A stretch of DNA of 33,783 nucleotides from Companilactobacillus mindensis DSM 14500 (lineage in GTDB: Bacteria > Bacillota > Bacilli > Lactobacillales > Lactobacillaceae): NCBI RefSeq assembly GCF_001434275.1, contig NZ_AZEZ01000078.1, forward strand, positions 1,815 to 35,597, read 5' to 3'. Each line of letters starts with the position of its first letter. Position 1 is the first letter of the stretch. Below are positions 1 to 8,082 of this stretch, piece after piece. The notes under the pieces are model-generated. The model saw only the letters and a program-made list of their open reading frames with translations. It ran no database searches and was not told the origin of the DNA. The translations under genes and the position numbers were made by a program.

Positions 1-77
1 CCAAACTTGAAAAAGGACCATGATAAATACGTAAAAACAATTTTTTTCATATCTCAATTATAAAATAGGAGATAAAA

Positions 78-92
78 ATGAACGTCGCTTGA
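78..92 (+). other. Four-codon ORF behind a good ribosome site (possible gene remnant)
   Basis: An AGGAG sits 6 bases before an ATG that reads Met-Asn-Val-Ala and then stops. The first 77 bases are AT-rich and hold nothing else I can name. It may be the stump of a plus-strand gene lost by rearrangement, or chance. No function is claimed. Confidence 0.2.
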
Positions 93-100
93 GAATAAGC

Positions 101-141
101 AAATAAGGTTCAGAAATCAAATTGATTTCTGAACCTTATTT
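101..141 (-). terminator. Terminator of the beta-glucoside operon
   Basis: This is a perfect inverted repeat with two 20-base arms around a single central base. AAATAAGG at one end pairs with CCTTATTT at the other. It begins directly after the stop codon of the GH1 gene. The A/T-rich outer arms give a U-rich end on either strand, so it could act in both directions. Confidence 0.85.
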
Positions 142-142
142 G

Positions 143-1540
143 TTAATCTTCTTCAAAACCATTGTCGTCACTGATCTTTTTATACCAGCGACCTGATTTC
201 TTTAATGTCTTAGTTTGGGTATGAATATCATCCCGAATCAAACCATAACGGTTACGGTAGGCATTCTTCCAAGACCAACAATCGATGGCGGTCCAGACAA
301 AGTAACCGTGACAGTTTGAACCAGCCTCAATTCCTTTGTGTAATTGTACTAGATGATCTTGAATAAACTTAATTCGATAATCATCTTGAACCTCGCCGTC
401 TTTCATAAAGCGTTCTTCACGTGAGACACCCATCCCATTTTCGGAAACGAACCATGGTAGATTGCCATAATTATCACGCAGATTGATGGCAATATCGTAA
501 AGCGTCTTAGGATAAATTTCCCAGCCCTTATCCACGTTCATTACTCGACCGGGCATTTCATAATTGTCGAAATAAATATCCGGCATCCAATCTTGCAAAC
601 TCTTAGGCGAAACGCTAGGACGTTGCACACGTTCAGGGTGATAGAAGTTTACTCCCAAAACATCGACTGTATTATCTTTGATCAATTCAAGTTCTTCGGG
701 AGTGCTTTCCCAAAGGACCCCTGCCTCATCCAAAATTTTGACTAATTCAGCGGGAAAATGACCTAATACAGCTGGATCTAGGAACAAATTATCATCCCAC
801 ATTGTTGCAAATTTAGCAGCCTTTTTATCTTCTGGATCGTCCGTAGCTGGATAAGCTGGCGTCAAATTCAAAATCGTTCCAATCTTAGCGTCTGAATCGT
901 TAGCTTTCTTCCAAGCTTTGAATTTCTTGATGGCCTTGGCTGAAGCCAGATTCAAATTATAGGCTACTTGCACCGCTGCTGGTCCATCGACCTTTAGTGG
1001 ATAGTGGAATTGATAGAGATACTCTCCGTCCAAAATGACCTTAGGTTCATTGAAGGTAAACCAATTCTTTACTCGATCTCCGAATAATTCAAAACACTTT
1101 TCGGCAAAATCGGCGAATAAGTCGGTCACATGCTTCGATTCCCAACCACCAAACTCTTGATACAACTTAATTGGCAGATCAAAGTGGAACAAGTTGATAT
1201 ATGGCGTGATGCCATTTTGCAACATGCAGTCGATGACGTTGTTATAAAATTCTACTCCGGTTGGATCGACTTCACCCGTATCCAAATCTTTGATCAAACG
1301 TGTCCATTGGATCGATGTCCGCAAAGCCTTAATACCGGCTTGAGCCATCAAGGGCAGATCAGTTTGATAATCATTGTAAAAATTAGAAGCTGTGTCAGGC
1401 CCTACGCCATCATAAAAGGCTTTCGGATCCTTTTCAAACCAGTAATCAAAGACATTTTGATTGGCCTTGTGGAAGTTTCCTTCTGATTGAGGTCCTGAAG
1501 TTGCGGCGCCCCATGCAAAATCTTTTGGAAATTCTAGCAT
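143..1540 (-). CDS. GH1 family phospho-beta-glucosidase
   Basis: This enzyme would hydrolyse phosphorylated beta-glucosides delivered to the cytoplasm by the PTS of the same operon. The 465 residues match the usual length of glycoside hydrolase family 1. The acid/base Glu165 lies in TFNEP and the nucleophile Glu367 in VSENG. The N-terminal GAATSGPQSEG block is typical of the family. The phosphate-binding S-x6-K-x-Y signature near the C-terminus reads Ser423...Asn430-x-Tyr432, so the usual Lys is Asn, with Arg429 next to it. It is the last gene of the operon, 3 bases after the ROK kinase, and is followed by a strong terminator. The family and operon role are secure; the exact substrate is not. 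Confidence 0.9.
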   Translation of the reverse strand: MLEFPKDFAWGAATSGPQSEGNFHKANQNVFDYWFEKDPKAFYDGVGPDTASNFYNDYQTDLPLMAQAGIKALRTSIQWTRLIKDLDTGEVDPTGVEFYNNVIDCMLQNGITPYINLFHFDLPIKLYQEFGGWESKHVTDLFADFAEKCFELFGDRVKNWFTFNEPKVILDGEYLYQFHYPLKVDGPAAVQVAYNLNLASAKAIKKFKAWKKANDSDAKIGTILNLTPAYPATDDPEDKKAAKFATMWDDNLFLDPAVLGHFPAELVKILDEAGVLWESTPEELELIKDNTVDVLGVNFYHPERVQRPSVSPKSLQDWMPDIYFDNYEMPGRVMNVDKGWEIYPKTLYDIAINLRDNYGNLPWFVSENGMGVSREERFMKDGEVQDDYRIKFIQDHLVQLHKGIEAGSNCHGYFVWTAIDCWSWKNAYRNRYGLIRDDIHTQTKTLKKSGRWYKKISDDNGFEED

Positions 1541-1543
1541 TAT

Positions 1544-2428
1544 TTATTTCTCCTTTGGATATGTTTGATCAAAGTCGACCGCAGCGCCTCTTAAATTGGC
1601 CTCATCAGTGTACTCACATGATACTATCTGGGGTTTGATCGAGGCGATTTTAACTACTTTGCGAATCTTTTCAATTTCTTTGTCCACTTCTGGAATCAAG
1701 TGTGGATTATTGGAAACTGCTCCCCCGAGAACAATCAATTCTGGATCAAAACTATATTGTAAATTGTAAATTCCCTTAGCTAAGGAATAATACATCGTTT
1801 GAACTTCCTTTTGGGCACGAAAATCGCCTTTTTCAGCTAGGTCAAAGACTTCTTTACCCGAGTAATCAGTGACAGGTTTTGATGCGATATTGTATCTTTG
1901 AGCAATGCCAACCGAAGTTGCTAGATTGCTGAGTGTATTTTCATCATCAACTAAAGTGTAGCCAAATTCACCACCAAACAGATGAGCTCCATGCCAAATC
2001 TTATGATTGATAATAACTGAACCGCCAACGCCAGTGCCAATAATTAAGAACAATAGACTGTCAACGTCTTTACCAGCACCTGAATCTACTTCTGCCAAAG
2101 CTGCACAGTTGGCATCGTTCTCCATACTTACTGGTAATCCAAAACGTTCTTCCAATGCCTGTTGAATTGGAAAGTTATGGATATAAGGAATGGCTGAGGC
2201 TCCTTCAACAACTCCGGTCTGCTTGTTTACGGCGCCAGGAGAACTAATACCTACACCAGTAATGGCAAAATCTGTTTTCATTTCAGTTATTTTCTCAGTG
2301 AGTTCGGTATAAAACTCGTCTAAAGTTTTGGGAGTCTTTACTGGATCCAGCTTTTTCAGTTGATTATTTCCCATCACAGCAAATTTGATTGATGTTCCAC
2401 CAATACCGATTAAACCTAAATTACTCAT
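1544..2428 (-). CDS. ROK family sugar kinase (BglK-like)
   Basis: The predicted role is phosphorylation of a hexose or beta-glucoside with ATP in the cytoplasm. The N-terminal phosphate loop reads GIGGTSIK, and the catalytic ENDANCAAL block holds the base Asp. The zinc-binding cysteine cluster of glucokinase/repressor ROK proteins is absent, and there is no DNA-binding N-terminus, so this is a kinase of about 294 residues rather than a regulator. I chose the ATG at 2428; a GTG two codons upstream overlaps the stop of the preceding esterase gene. In this position BglK-like enzymes act on disaccharides or on the free glucose released by hydrolysis. Confidence 0.85.
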   Translation of the reverse strand: MSNLGLIGIGGTSIKFAVMGNNQLKKLDPVKTPKTLDEFYTELTEKITEMKTDFAITGVGISSPGAVNKQTGVVEGASAIPYIHNFPIQQALEERFGLPVSMENDANCAALAEVDSGAGKDVDSLLFLIIGTGVGGSVIINHKIWHGAHLFGGEFGYTLVDDENTLSNLATSVGIAQRYNIASKPVTDYSGKEVFDLAEKGDFRAQKEVQTMYYSLAKGIYNLQYSFDPELIVLGGAVSNNPHLIPEVDKEIEKIRKVVKIASIKPQIVSCEYTDEANLRGAAVDFDQTYPKEK

Positions 2429-2430
2429 CT

Positions 2431-3912
2431 TCACCCTATCTCCATTTCAAACGGTGCTAATGGTGCACCAATTTCATTAAAAATCGTACAATTTGGATCA
2501 TTTTTGAATTCATAGCGAATCTTTTTGACATTTTGAATCTGATTGATCACAATCGTTGATCCGACTATTTGGACCTCTTGAGATACCCACTTGCCATCAC
2601 GTTCCAACATAAATTCGATTTTACCGCGTCCTATTAAAGCGCTTACTTTAGCTACAAAAAGAATCAACTTTTTACCGACAATTTCATAGCGATAAACAAC
2701 TGGCGTACCATCATAACTAACTCCTGACACGATCGTTCCAATTCTTGTGCCAGCAATCCGTTTGTGCGTGGGATGAATATTGTGCGTTTCACCAGTATCA
2801 GCGATCGAAATCAAGTGAACATCATTAACAGTTTGCGAAACTTGCAATTGATTTTGACGAATCGTTGGCCAAGCGTCTTTGGGTTCATCAAAATAGCCTG
2901 GTAATTGAACGATATAAAATGGTAAGGCCCGGTCATTGAACAATTTTCGCCAACTGAGGATCAAGCCTCGCAACAACTTGCCATAAACATCCGGATTGTC
3001 CGCGTCGTTTTCACCTTGATACCAAATAACTTTATCAAAAGTGAAATGTTGGACTTGTTCGATCATCGTATGATACAAACCATTGGGACGTAAATACGAT
3101 GTCGGCGTCATAGGAGGTGGCCATGGTGTGTGCCCTACTGTACCTTTGGCATCACTGAGCGAGACCTTAGGATTTTCCTTCATAAATTTAGCTAAATCTG
3201 TATTGTGTTTTTCAACCAAAGCATTGTAGGATTTGAACTCTCGATCATAGTCGACTTTAGTCTTGCCAGTCGTTGCCTTTTTAAATGGCTTGATATAACG
3301 ATTGATCAGTTCTGGATCACTTTGCAAAACTTCTTTTGGGACCCAAGATGAAGCCGAAGTTCCACCTTTATAACAGTCGATGATACCAACAATCATTGTC
3401 GAATCGAGCTCGTGCAGTCGTTTAGCCATCCAATAACCAATATCAGACATTTCCCAAAGCGTCTTTTCGTCGGCAATTTGCCAGTTTGATTTTTTCAAGT
3501 CGTTTGGTAAAACATGTTCTTGATTGCGATATTCAAGTTGAGGAACATTGTAGAAGTACACATTTTGTAAATCTAAATGGTCGATCTGATCTTGATATTC
3601 ACTGTCATCTCGGAATTTAAATTCAATATTTGACTGCCCCGTCAAGAGCAAAACTGTTCCCGTTCTAACTTCTTTGAGCGTCAAAGTTTCCTCTAAACTC
3701 TTGATAGTGATCGTGGTAGTGATTTTTTCTGGTAAAGGAGCAATTTCAGCTACCCAAGCGCCTGTGGCATCGGCTTGAGTTGAAACCAATCGATCAATTA
3801 GTTCGATATCCACCCTAGCTTTGGCAACTGCTTGTCCCGCAATCGTGAAAGCTTTGTTGGCGGGAACTACCATTTTATCAGTGTAGATATCATCTACTTT
3901 TAAACTAGTCAT
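2431..3912 (-). CDS. SGNH/SASA-type carbohydrate O-acetylesterase
   Basis: This is a 493-residue protein of the sialate O-acetylesterase-like (SASA, former DUF303) group of SGNH hydrolases. Visible blocks are TGQSN (nucleophile Ser, about residue 94), WYQGEND (oxyanion and ligand block) and the C-terminal HPTH with the catalytic His. The first 90 or so residues look like a small beta domain, and a beta-rich tail follows the catalytic part. No signal peptide is visible, so it should act in the cytoplasm, presumably deacetylating an imported sugar. Its start overlaps the EIIA gene by 8 bases and its stop overlaps the kinase region, which argues for translational coupling. The natural substrate cannot be read from the sequence. 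Confidence 0.82.
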   Translation of the reverse strand: MTSLKVDDIYTDKMVVPANKAFTIAGQAVAKARVDIELIDRLVSTQADATGAWVAEIAPLPEKITTTITIKSLEETLTLKEVRTGTVLLLTGQSNIEFKFRDDSEYQDQIDHLDLQNVYFYNVPQLEYRNQEHVLPNDLKKSNWQIADEKTLWEMSDIGYWMAKRLHELDSTMIVGIIDCYKGGTSASSWVPKEVLQSDPELINRYIKPFKKATTGKTKVDYDREFKSYNALVEKHNTDLAKFMKENPKVSLSDAKGTVGHTPWPPPMTPTSYLRPNGLYHTMIEQVQHFTFDKVIWYQGENDADNPDVYGKLLRGLILSWRKLFNDRALPFYIVQLPGYFDEPKDAWPTIRQNQLQVSQTVNDVHLISIADTGETHNIHPTHKRIAGTRIGTIVSGVSYDGTPVVYRYEIVGKKLILFVAKVSALIGRGKIEFMLERDGKWVSQEVQIVGSTIVINQIQNVKKIRYEFKNDPNCTIFNEIGAPLAPFEMEIG

Positions 3913-4243
3913 TGACCTTTTCTGCCTTTAAACTACTGATTTCTTTGTGTAAATTAATAACTTTTTCAGCCACAGTCATCATAATATCAGCTGACATGAA
4001 GTGATCTTGTGAGTGGATCAGCATGATTGATTTCTCAACTTTTTCACCATTCATCTCATCAGTCATCCATTTAGTCTGAATATTATGAGCTTCGTGTAAA
4101 GTTTTACGAGCTTCTTTCAAAGTTGTTTCAGCTTTTTCAATGTCGCCTTGTTCGGCAGCAGTCATAGCTTCGATGGCCTTTGATTTAGCAGTACCCGCAA
4201 CTGAGATAAGTTGCATAGCACGTTCTAATTGTTTTTCATCCAA
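3905..4243 (-). CDS. PTS lactose/cellobiose-type EIIA
   Basis: EIIA takes phosphate from HPr and passes it to EIIB. The 112 residues fit the all-helical lactose/cellobiose IIA family. The phosphorylated His77 sits in the signature IHSQDH, with the metal-ligand Asp80 three residues on. The start codon is TTG, 9 bases behind AGGAG; no ATG fits the family N-terminus better. It lies between EIIC (14 bases upstream) and the esterase (8-base overlap) in one minus-strand transcript. Confidence 0.92.
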   Translation of the reverse strand: MDEKQLERAMQLISVAGTAKSKAIEAMTAAEQGDIEKAETTLKEARKTLHEAHNIQTKWMTDEMNGEKVEKSIMLIHSQDHFMSADIMMTVAEKVINLHKEISSLKAEKVND

Positions 4244-4257
4244 AATTCTTAACTCCT

Positions 4258-5685
4258 TTATGCTGGTTGAACATTTTTAGCTGAAGCTTCGTGAGCAGAT
4301 TCCATATCGGCATCCTTAGAAGCAACATCAGGGTTCAACTTGTTGTCCATTCTGACAAATGGGTAGTAAATTGCAGTTGTAATAATTACGATTACAGCTT
4401 GAACGATCAAACCATTGATCGAACCTGTGTATAGCAAACCTGAAAGCAAAGTTGGAACTGTCCAAGGAACATTATTGACGATAGGTCCGATGAATCCGAT
4501 CTTTGTAAAGAATAATCCAATGTAGAATGCTAATGGTTGAGCAACTACCCAAGGAATGAAGTACAAAGGATTCAAGATAATAGGAAGACCGAAAGTTACA
4601 GGTTCAGAAATATTAAAGATAGCAGGCATCAAAGCAATCTTTGACACCTTCTTAGCAGCGGCTCTCTTTGAGAACAAGATCAGAGCAAGCACTGGTGAAA
4701 CTGAACATGAACCGGCAGCAACAGTTGAGAAGTTCATGAATAGTGTTGAGTAAATGTGGTGTGCTTGACCAAGCATGTTTTGAGTATCATTGATATTCCA
4801 TGTTAGTCCGTAGATAGGTCCCCAAATTGATGTTGGGTGAATACCGAACCATTGAAGCAAACTCCAAGTAGTTTGTGAGACAAAGGCGAATAATCCAGTA
4901 CCAGAAATAGCTAAAGCTGGTTTTTGTAGAGCTGTCAAAAGTAGTTCTGGCATTGTTTCACCAGTCAAGGTTGTACTGATACCTGTCAAAGCAATGAAGA
5001 CACCCATGGTGATAACGCCAGGGATCAATGATTCGAATGAACGAGCAACAGCAGGTGGAACTGAATCAGGCATCTTGATAGTGATGTTCTTTTCAAGAAT
5101 CTTGTTGTAGATCCATACAGCGAAGCCACTGATTAGTAAAGCGGCGAAAACACCTTTAGTACCAAAGAAAGTTGTATCCATGTAATTCAAAACATCGATT
5201 GGCTTTTTAGCGCCATCTGGTGTGTATTGGAATTTCCAAGGCATACAGATAAAGAATGCACCGAGAGCATAAAGAACAGATGTCATGTGTTCCTTACTCT
5301 TTGGGAAGTACTTACGTGAAAATGTATGTGAGAAAATAACTACTAATAATACCGCAAATGTATTTAATGAACCATTTGAAACTAGTCCAATCAAGTTACC
5401 AGTTGTAGTCAAGCCATTGAACAAACCTGAAGTTTGCCAAGCAGCCCAAGAACCACTGATCAAACGACCCAACTGCAAACCTTGTTTACCAAAGATCAGT
5501 CCATTAGTTGGATCGACGAAAACGTTTTGGATCATAATCGCAAAACCGGCAATCATTGAAGTGGCAGCAACAATGATGAAGGAATCACGCAAAGTAAGTA
5601 ATAACTTATTGGCAGCAATTTTTCCGGCTATTCTAGTGAAATTAGCTTGAAAATTTTGCATTCCTTTTCCCTCTTGTTTACTCAT
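4258..5685 (-). CDS. PTS cellobiose/beta-glucoside EIIC permease
   Basis: This is the membrane channel of the operon's PTS, 475 residues with about ten hydrophobic segments. The Lac/Cel family ligand residues are present: the His in WFGIHPTS and the Glu in FNISEPVTFGLP. Its start is 1 base after the EIIB stop. A second in-frame ATG eight codons in (MQNFQANF) has a stronger GAGGGAAAAGGA site, so the true start could be either. The hydrophilic tail after the last membrane segment is about 25 residues and rich in Ala, Asp and Glu. The partner EIIB and EIIA genes flank it. Confidence 0.92.
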   Translation of the reverse strand: MSKQEGKGMQNFQANFTRIAGKIAANKLLLTLRDSFIIVAATSMIAGFAIMIQNVFVDPTNGLIFGKQGLQLGRLISGSWAAWQTSGLFNGLTTTGNLIGLVSNGSLNTFAVLLVVIFSHTFSRKYFPKSKEHMTSVLYALGAFFICMPWKFQYTPDGAKKPIDVLNYMDTTFFGTKGVFAALLISGFAVWIYNKILEKNITIKMPDSVPPAVARSFESLIPGVITMGVFIALTGISTTLTGETMPELLLTALQKPALAISGTGLFAFVSQTTWSLLQWFGIHPTSIWGPIYGLTWNINDTQNMLGQAHHIYSTLFMNFSTVAAGSCSVSPVLALILFSKRAAAKKVSKIALMPAIFNISEPVTFGLPIILNPLYFIPWVVAQPLAFYIGLFFTKIGFIGPIVNNVPWTVPTLLSGLLYTGSINGLIVQAVIVIITTAIYYPFVRMDNKLNPDVASKDADMESAHEASAKNVQPA

Positions 5686-5686
5686 C

Positions 5687-5995
5687 TTAATCGATTCCTT
5701 CCTCTTTTAGTGCATCGACAAGTACTTGACCATCCATGCTTCCGAATTGTTGCATAGTCAAAAGTATAACTTTGGTATTTGGATAAGCTGCTTTAGTTTG
5801 ATCAAAAGCCCAACCAATTTGTGGAGCTAACAGAATAACATCGACACTGTCACCGACTTCATCAACCATTCCGAAGTCATAGGCATCAACTTTGACGTCC
5901 TTACCTTCAGCGTCATAAACCTTTTGCATCTTGGATCCAACTAAACTAGTTGAAAATCCTCCACTACAGAAAATAGCGATCTTTAATTGTTTCAT
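5687..5995 (-). CDS. PTS lactose/cellobiose-type EIIB
   Basis: EIIB carries phosphate on a cysteine and passes it to the sugar at EIIC. The 102-residue protein begins MKQLKIAIFC; Cys10 followed by SGGFSTS is the phosphorylation loop (canonical CSAGMSTS). I took this start because AAGGGGGG lies 8 bases ahead; a longer reading frame upstream would run into the promoter. It is the first gene of the operon, directly behind the promoter and cre box. Confidence 0.92.
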   Translation of the reverse strand: MKQLKIAIFCSGGFSTSLVGSKMQKVYDAEGKDVKVDAYDFGMVDEVGDSVDVILLAPQIGWAFDQTKAAYPNTKVILLTMQQFGSMDGQVLVDALKEEGID

Positions 5996-6013
5996 AATGA
6001 ACCCCCCTTCATT

Positions 6014-6027
6014 TGTTAACGCTTTCA
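6014..6027 (-). promoter_or_regulatory. cre box (CcpA site)
   Basis: The 14-mer TGTTAACGCTTTCA fits TGWNANCGNTNWCA at every fixed position. It touches the -10 hexamer and covers the likely transcription start of the PTS operon, the standard place for CcpA repression by preferred sugars. Confidence 0.85.
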
Positions 6028-6055
6028 GTATAAAAGTATATACTTTTAAAGTCAA
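6027..6055 (-). promoter_or_regulatory. Promoter of the beta-glucoside PTS operon
   Basis: On the minus strand TTGACT (6050-6055) and TATACT (6027-6032) are separated by exactly 17 bases. The spacer contains the perfect 18-bp palindrome TAAAAGTATATACTTTTA (6031-6048), a possible operator. The leader from the predicted start to EIIB is about 25 bases. Confidence 0.85.
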
Positions 6056-6068
6056 TACCTTTTATTAA

Positions 6069-6084
6069 TTTGTTATAACCAATT
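6069..6084. promoter_or_regulatory. Likely GntR operator upstream of the PTS promoter
   Basis: TTTGTTATAACCAATT is a near-palindrome that repeats, with one change, the core of the perfect palindrome in front of the gntR gene (6871-6894). The shared TTGTTATAAC core in both promoters suggests one regulator binds both. Confidence 0.55.
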
Positions 6085-6104
6085 TAAAACTTGAATTTTA
6101 GGGC

Positions 6105-6138
6105 AAAAAAATACCTATCAACGATATCGTTGATAGGT
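6105..6138 (-). terminator. Terminator behind the gntR pseudogene
   Basis: ACCTATCAACGAT pairs perfectly with ATCGTTGATAGGT (6113-6138). On the minus strand it is followed by ATTTTTTT, a textbook intrinsic terminator, 7 bases after the gntR stop. Confidence 0.85.
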
Positions 6139-6145
6139 TAGTCAT

Positions 6146-6840
6146 TTAGACCGATTCATGCAGTGAAAATTGTGACGAACGAATATATGTATAAGCATAT
6201 TCAAAAATTTGACCATTATCCAAAAATGAGCGTTGCTCAATCGTCAATAACGGTTCCGGTTGCTTCAATGACAATATTTTCGTTGTTTCCTCATTCGAGA
6301 TCTCACAGGAGATTGTTCTGATGCATTATCGACCGTTAAGTCCAAGTCCTTATCGATAAAATCGTAAATCGATCCCATCAAAGAGTTCATCTGCATACCT
6401 TGAATTATCTTCACCGGCATAAAAATATTTTGCAGAGCTACTGTCTTATCGCCGTTCATAATCAGGCGTTCGATCTCATAAGTAAGGTCAAATTGATTGA
6501 TATTCATTTGATCCATAACTTCTTGATCAGGTTTACTAACACCAAAATTCAATAATTTGACTTGGTATTTATTGAAATCAAAAATTTCTAAGGAATTGTT
6601 ATTCTCAACATTTTCTCCAGGCTGATTATCTTTTACAAAAGTTCCGGACCCTTGGATCCGATAGATCAAACCCTCATTGACTAAAATATCCAATGCCTTA
6701 CGAACGGTGATACGACTGACATTCAAAGCTTTAGCAATCGCTGTTTCCTGTGGTAACTGTTCATTTATGTTATATTCTTTTTCTAAAATCTGTTGTCTCA
6801 GATGATTTGCCACAACCACATACTTTGGCGCCTCTTTCAT
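6146..6840 (-). pseudogene. GntR/UTRA family regulator, frameshifted
   Basis: The N-terminal part is a GntR winged helix (residues 1 to about 70, with YNINEQLPQETAIAKAL and VSRITVRKALDILVNEG), followed by a UTRA ligand domain. The first frame runs to VDNASEQSPV and then turns into a short basic tail with a stop at about 6265. From about 6307 a second frame continues as EISNEETTK... to LHESV and a stop at 6146, a normal UTRA ending for a protein of about 232 residues. Adding one base near 6304-6309 (CCTGTG on the minus strand) joins the two. It starts at the ATG with GGAGG 7 bases ahead. It is the likely local regulator of the PTS operon. A sequencing error is the main alternative to a real lesion. 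Confidence 0.85.
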
Positions 6841-6870
6841 ATATAGCCTCCAGAAAATCACTCTATCAAA

Positions 6871-6894
6871 AAATATTTGTTATAACAAATATTT
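6871..6894. promoter_or_regulatory. Perfect 24-bp palindrome before gntR (autoregulatory operator)
   Basis: The arms AAATATTTGTTA and TAACAAATATTT are exactly complementary. The site lies about 30 bases ahead of the gntR start codon, and a TATAAT (6909-6914, minus strand) lies just upstream of it. Its core TTGTTATAAC recurs upstream of the PTS promoter. Confidence 0.75.
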
Positions 6895-6951
6895 ACTTGC
6901 ATCGTCTTATTATAACGCATGACAATTTTATTTCCTAGAATGTAAAACTTA

Positions 6952-7455
6952 TTAGTATATACCAAATTTATTTCTCAACAAGTAGTTGTAAGTCATCATC
7001 AATACCGCTCCGATCACGATTCCAATGGCATTTGAAATCACATCGTTGATATCGCTAGTTCTATTTATCAAAACCAAATGCGATAAGAAATATTGTGTCG
7101 TCTCAATTCCACCACCGATCGTAAATCCCAAAAAGGCTATCGAACTAAGTGACATGTGGGAAAAAGTTTTTTTGATCAAAAAGCCTAACGGTACGGTCAA
7201 GATAATATTTTCCGCAAAACCAACATCCAAAATATCTAACTGATGTAAATTAACACTACCGATTCCTAACGGCATCACGTAAGTCGATGAACCGTCAAAA
7301 GAAATTGGTGAAAAAAGAATCATGCCTAAAAAGGTCAGATAAGCTACAGCGGTCAAATCAAAACGTCGTTTTTCAAAATTAGTGACTGTCTCGACGATAT
7401 ACAAACCACTGATAGTTGCTACAAATAAGATCAACGCTAAAGGTATCCAACGCAT
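6952..7455 (-). CDS. VanZ-like membrane protein
   Basis: This is a 167-residue protein with about five hydrophobic segments and the VanZ-type pattern: FSPISF after the second segment, NIILTVPLGFLI in the middle and a GGGIETTQYFLS block, then a segment with RTSDINDVISNAIGIVIG. The ATG at 7455 has GGAG 8 bases ahead; an in-frame GTG three codons upstream overlaps that site and is unlikely. VanZ gives low-level teicoplanin resistance in its founder, but most lactobacillar members have no known role. It stands alone. Confidence 0.8.
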   Translation of the reverse strand: MRWIPLALILFVATISGLYIVETVTNFEKRRFDLTAVAYLTFLGMILFSPISFDGSSTYVMPLGIGSVNLHQLDILDVGFAENIILTVPLGFLIKKTFSHMSLSSIAFLGFTIGGGIETTQYFLSHLVLINRTSDINDVISNAIGIVIGAVLMMTYNYLLRNKFGIY

Positions 7456-7532
7456 AACAATCACTCCTTATTTTTAATTTAATTAAGTTGATATTTAAAA
7501 CCATACGCTAGTTTTATTTAAGCAACCTTAAA

Positions 7533-7570
7533 AAAGGCCCAATTTCTAATAATTAGAAATTGAGTCTTTT
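7533..7570 (-). terminator. Terminator behind the usp gene
   Basis: CAATTTCTAA and TTAGAAATTG pair around TAA, with GAC/GGCC-like extensions. On the minus strand it ends in CCTTTTTT, directly after the universal stress protein gene. Confidence 0.8.
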
Positions 7571-7572
7571 AT

Positions 7573-7998
7573 TTATCCCACCATTAATGTATTGATATCA
7601 GTGTGTTCTGAAACGTACTTTGCGACCGAATCAGAAAACATTTTTGCAATTCCATGCATCATCGGTTTACCCATAACGATCAAATCGACATGTCTACTCC
7701 GCGAATAAGTCAGGATCTCCACAGCTGGATCACCATACAACAGACATGTATGATAGTCCAAATGTTTATTTTTTAAAATTTTCTTGGCCAACATCAAGTT
7801 CATCTCAGAATCATTTTGCAAATCATCCGCTAAATCGGGATTGAATGAGACCCCAAAATTCACTGGCAAATTAACCGTATTGACTACTGACATCAAGATA
7901 AGTTCACCGTGATCCTTTTGAGTCAATTCAATCGCTGTATTCAAAGCATCGTAAGATGTCGGTCCACCATTTAAAGCTACCAAAATCTTTCTCAGCAT
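7573..7998 (-). CDS. Universal stress protein (UspA family)
   Basis: This is a single UspA domain of 141 residues. The N-terminal ILVALNGGPTSYDALNTAIEL strand-helix and the C-terminal LIVMGKPMMHG...SVAKYVSEH are characteristic. The usual ATP-loop G-x2-G-x9-G-S is only partly kept: GKPMMHG is followed by DSVAKYV. It is therefore uncertain whether it binds ATP. It is a single-gene unit with its own terminator. Confidence 0.85.
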   Translation of the reverse strand: MLRKILVALNGGPTSYDALNTAIELTQKDHGELILMSVVNTVNLPVNFGVSFNPDLADDLQNDSEMNLMLAKKILKNKHLDYHTCLLYGDPAVEILTYSRSRHVDLIVMGKPMMHGIAKMFSDSVAKYVSEHTDINTLMVG

Positions 7999-8082
7999 TA
8001 TATTACCTTCTTGTTGGAACTACTTTAAATTATAATCATTTCCTGGAAGGCAAATACATTTGATATGTAGCCATTCAGTACA

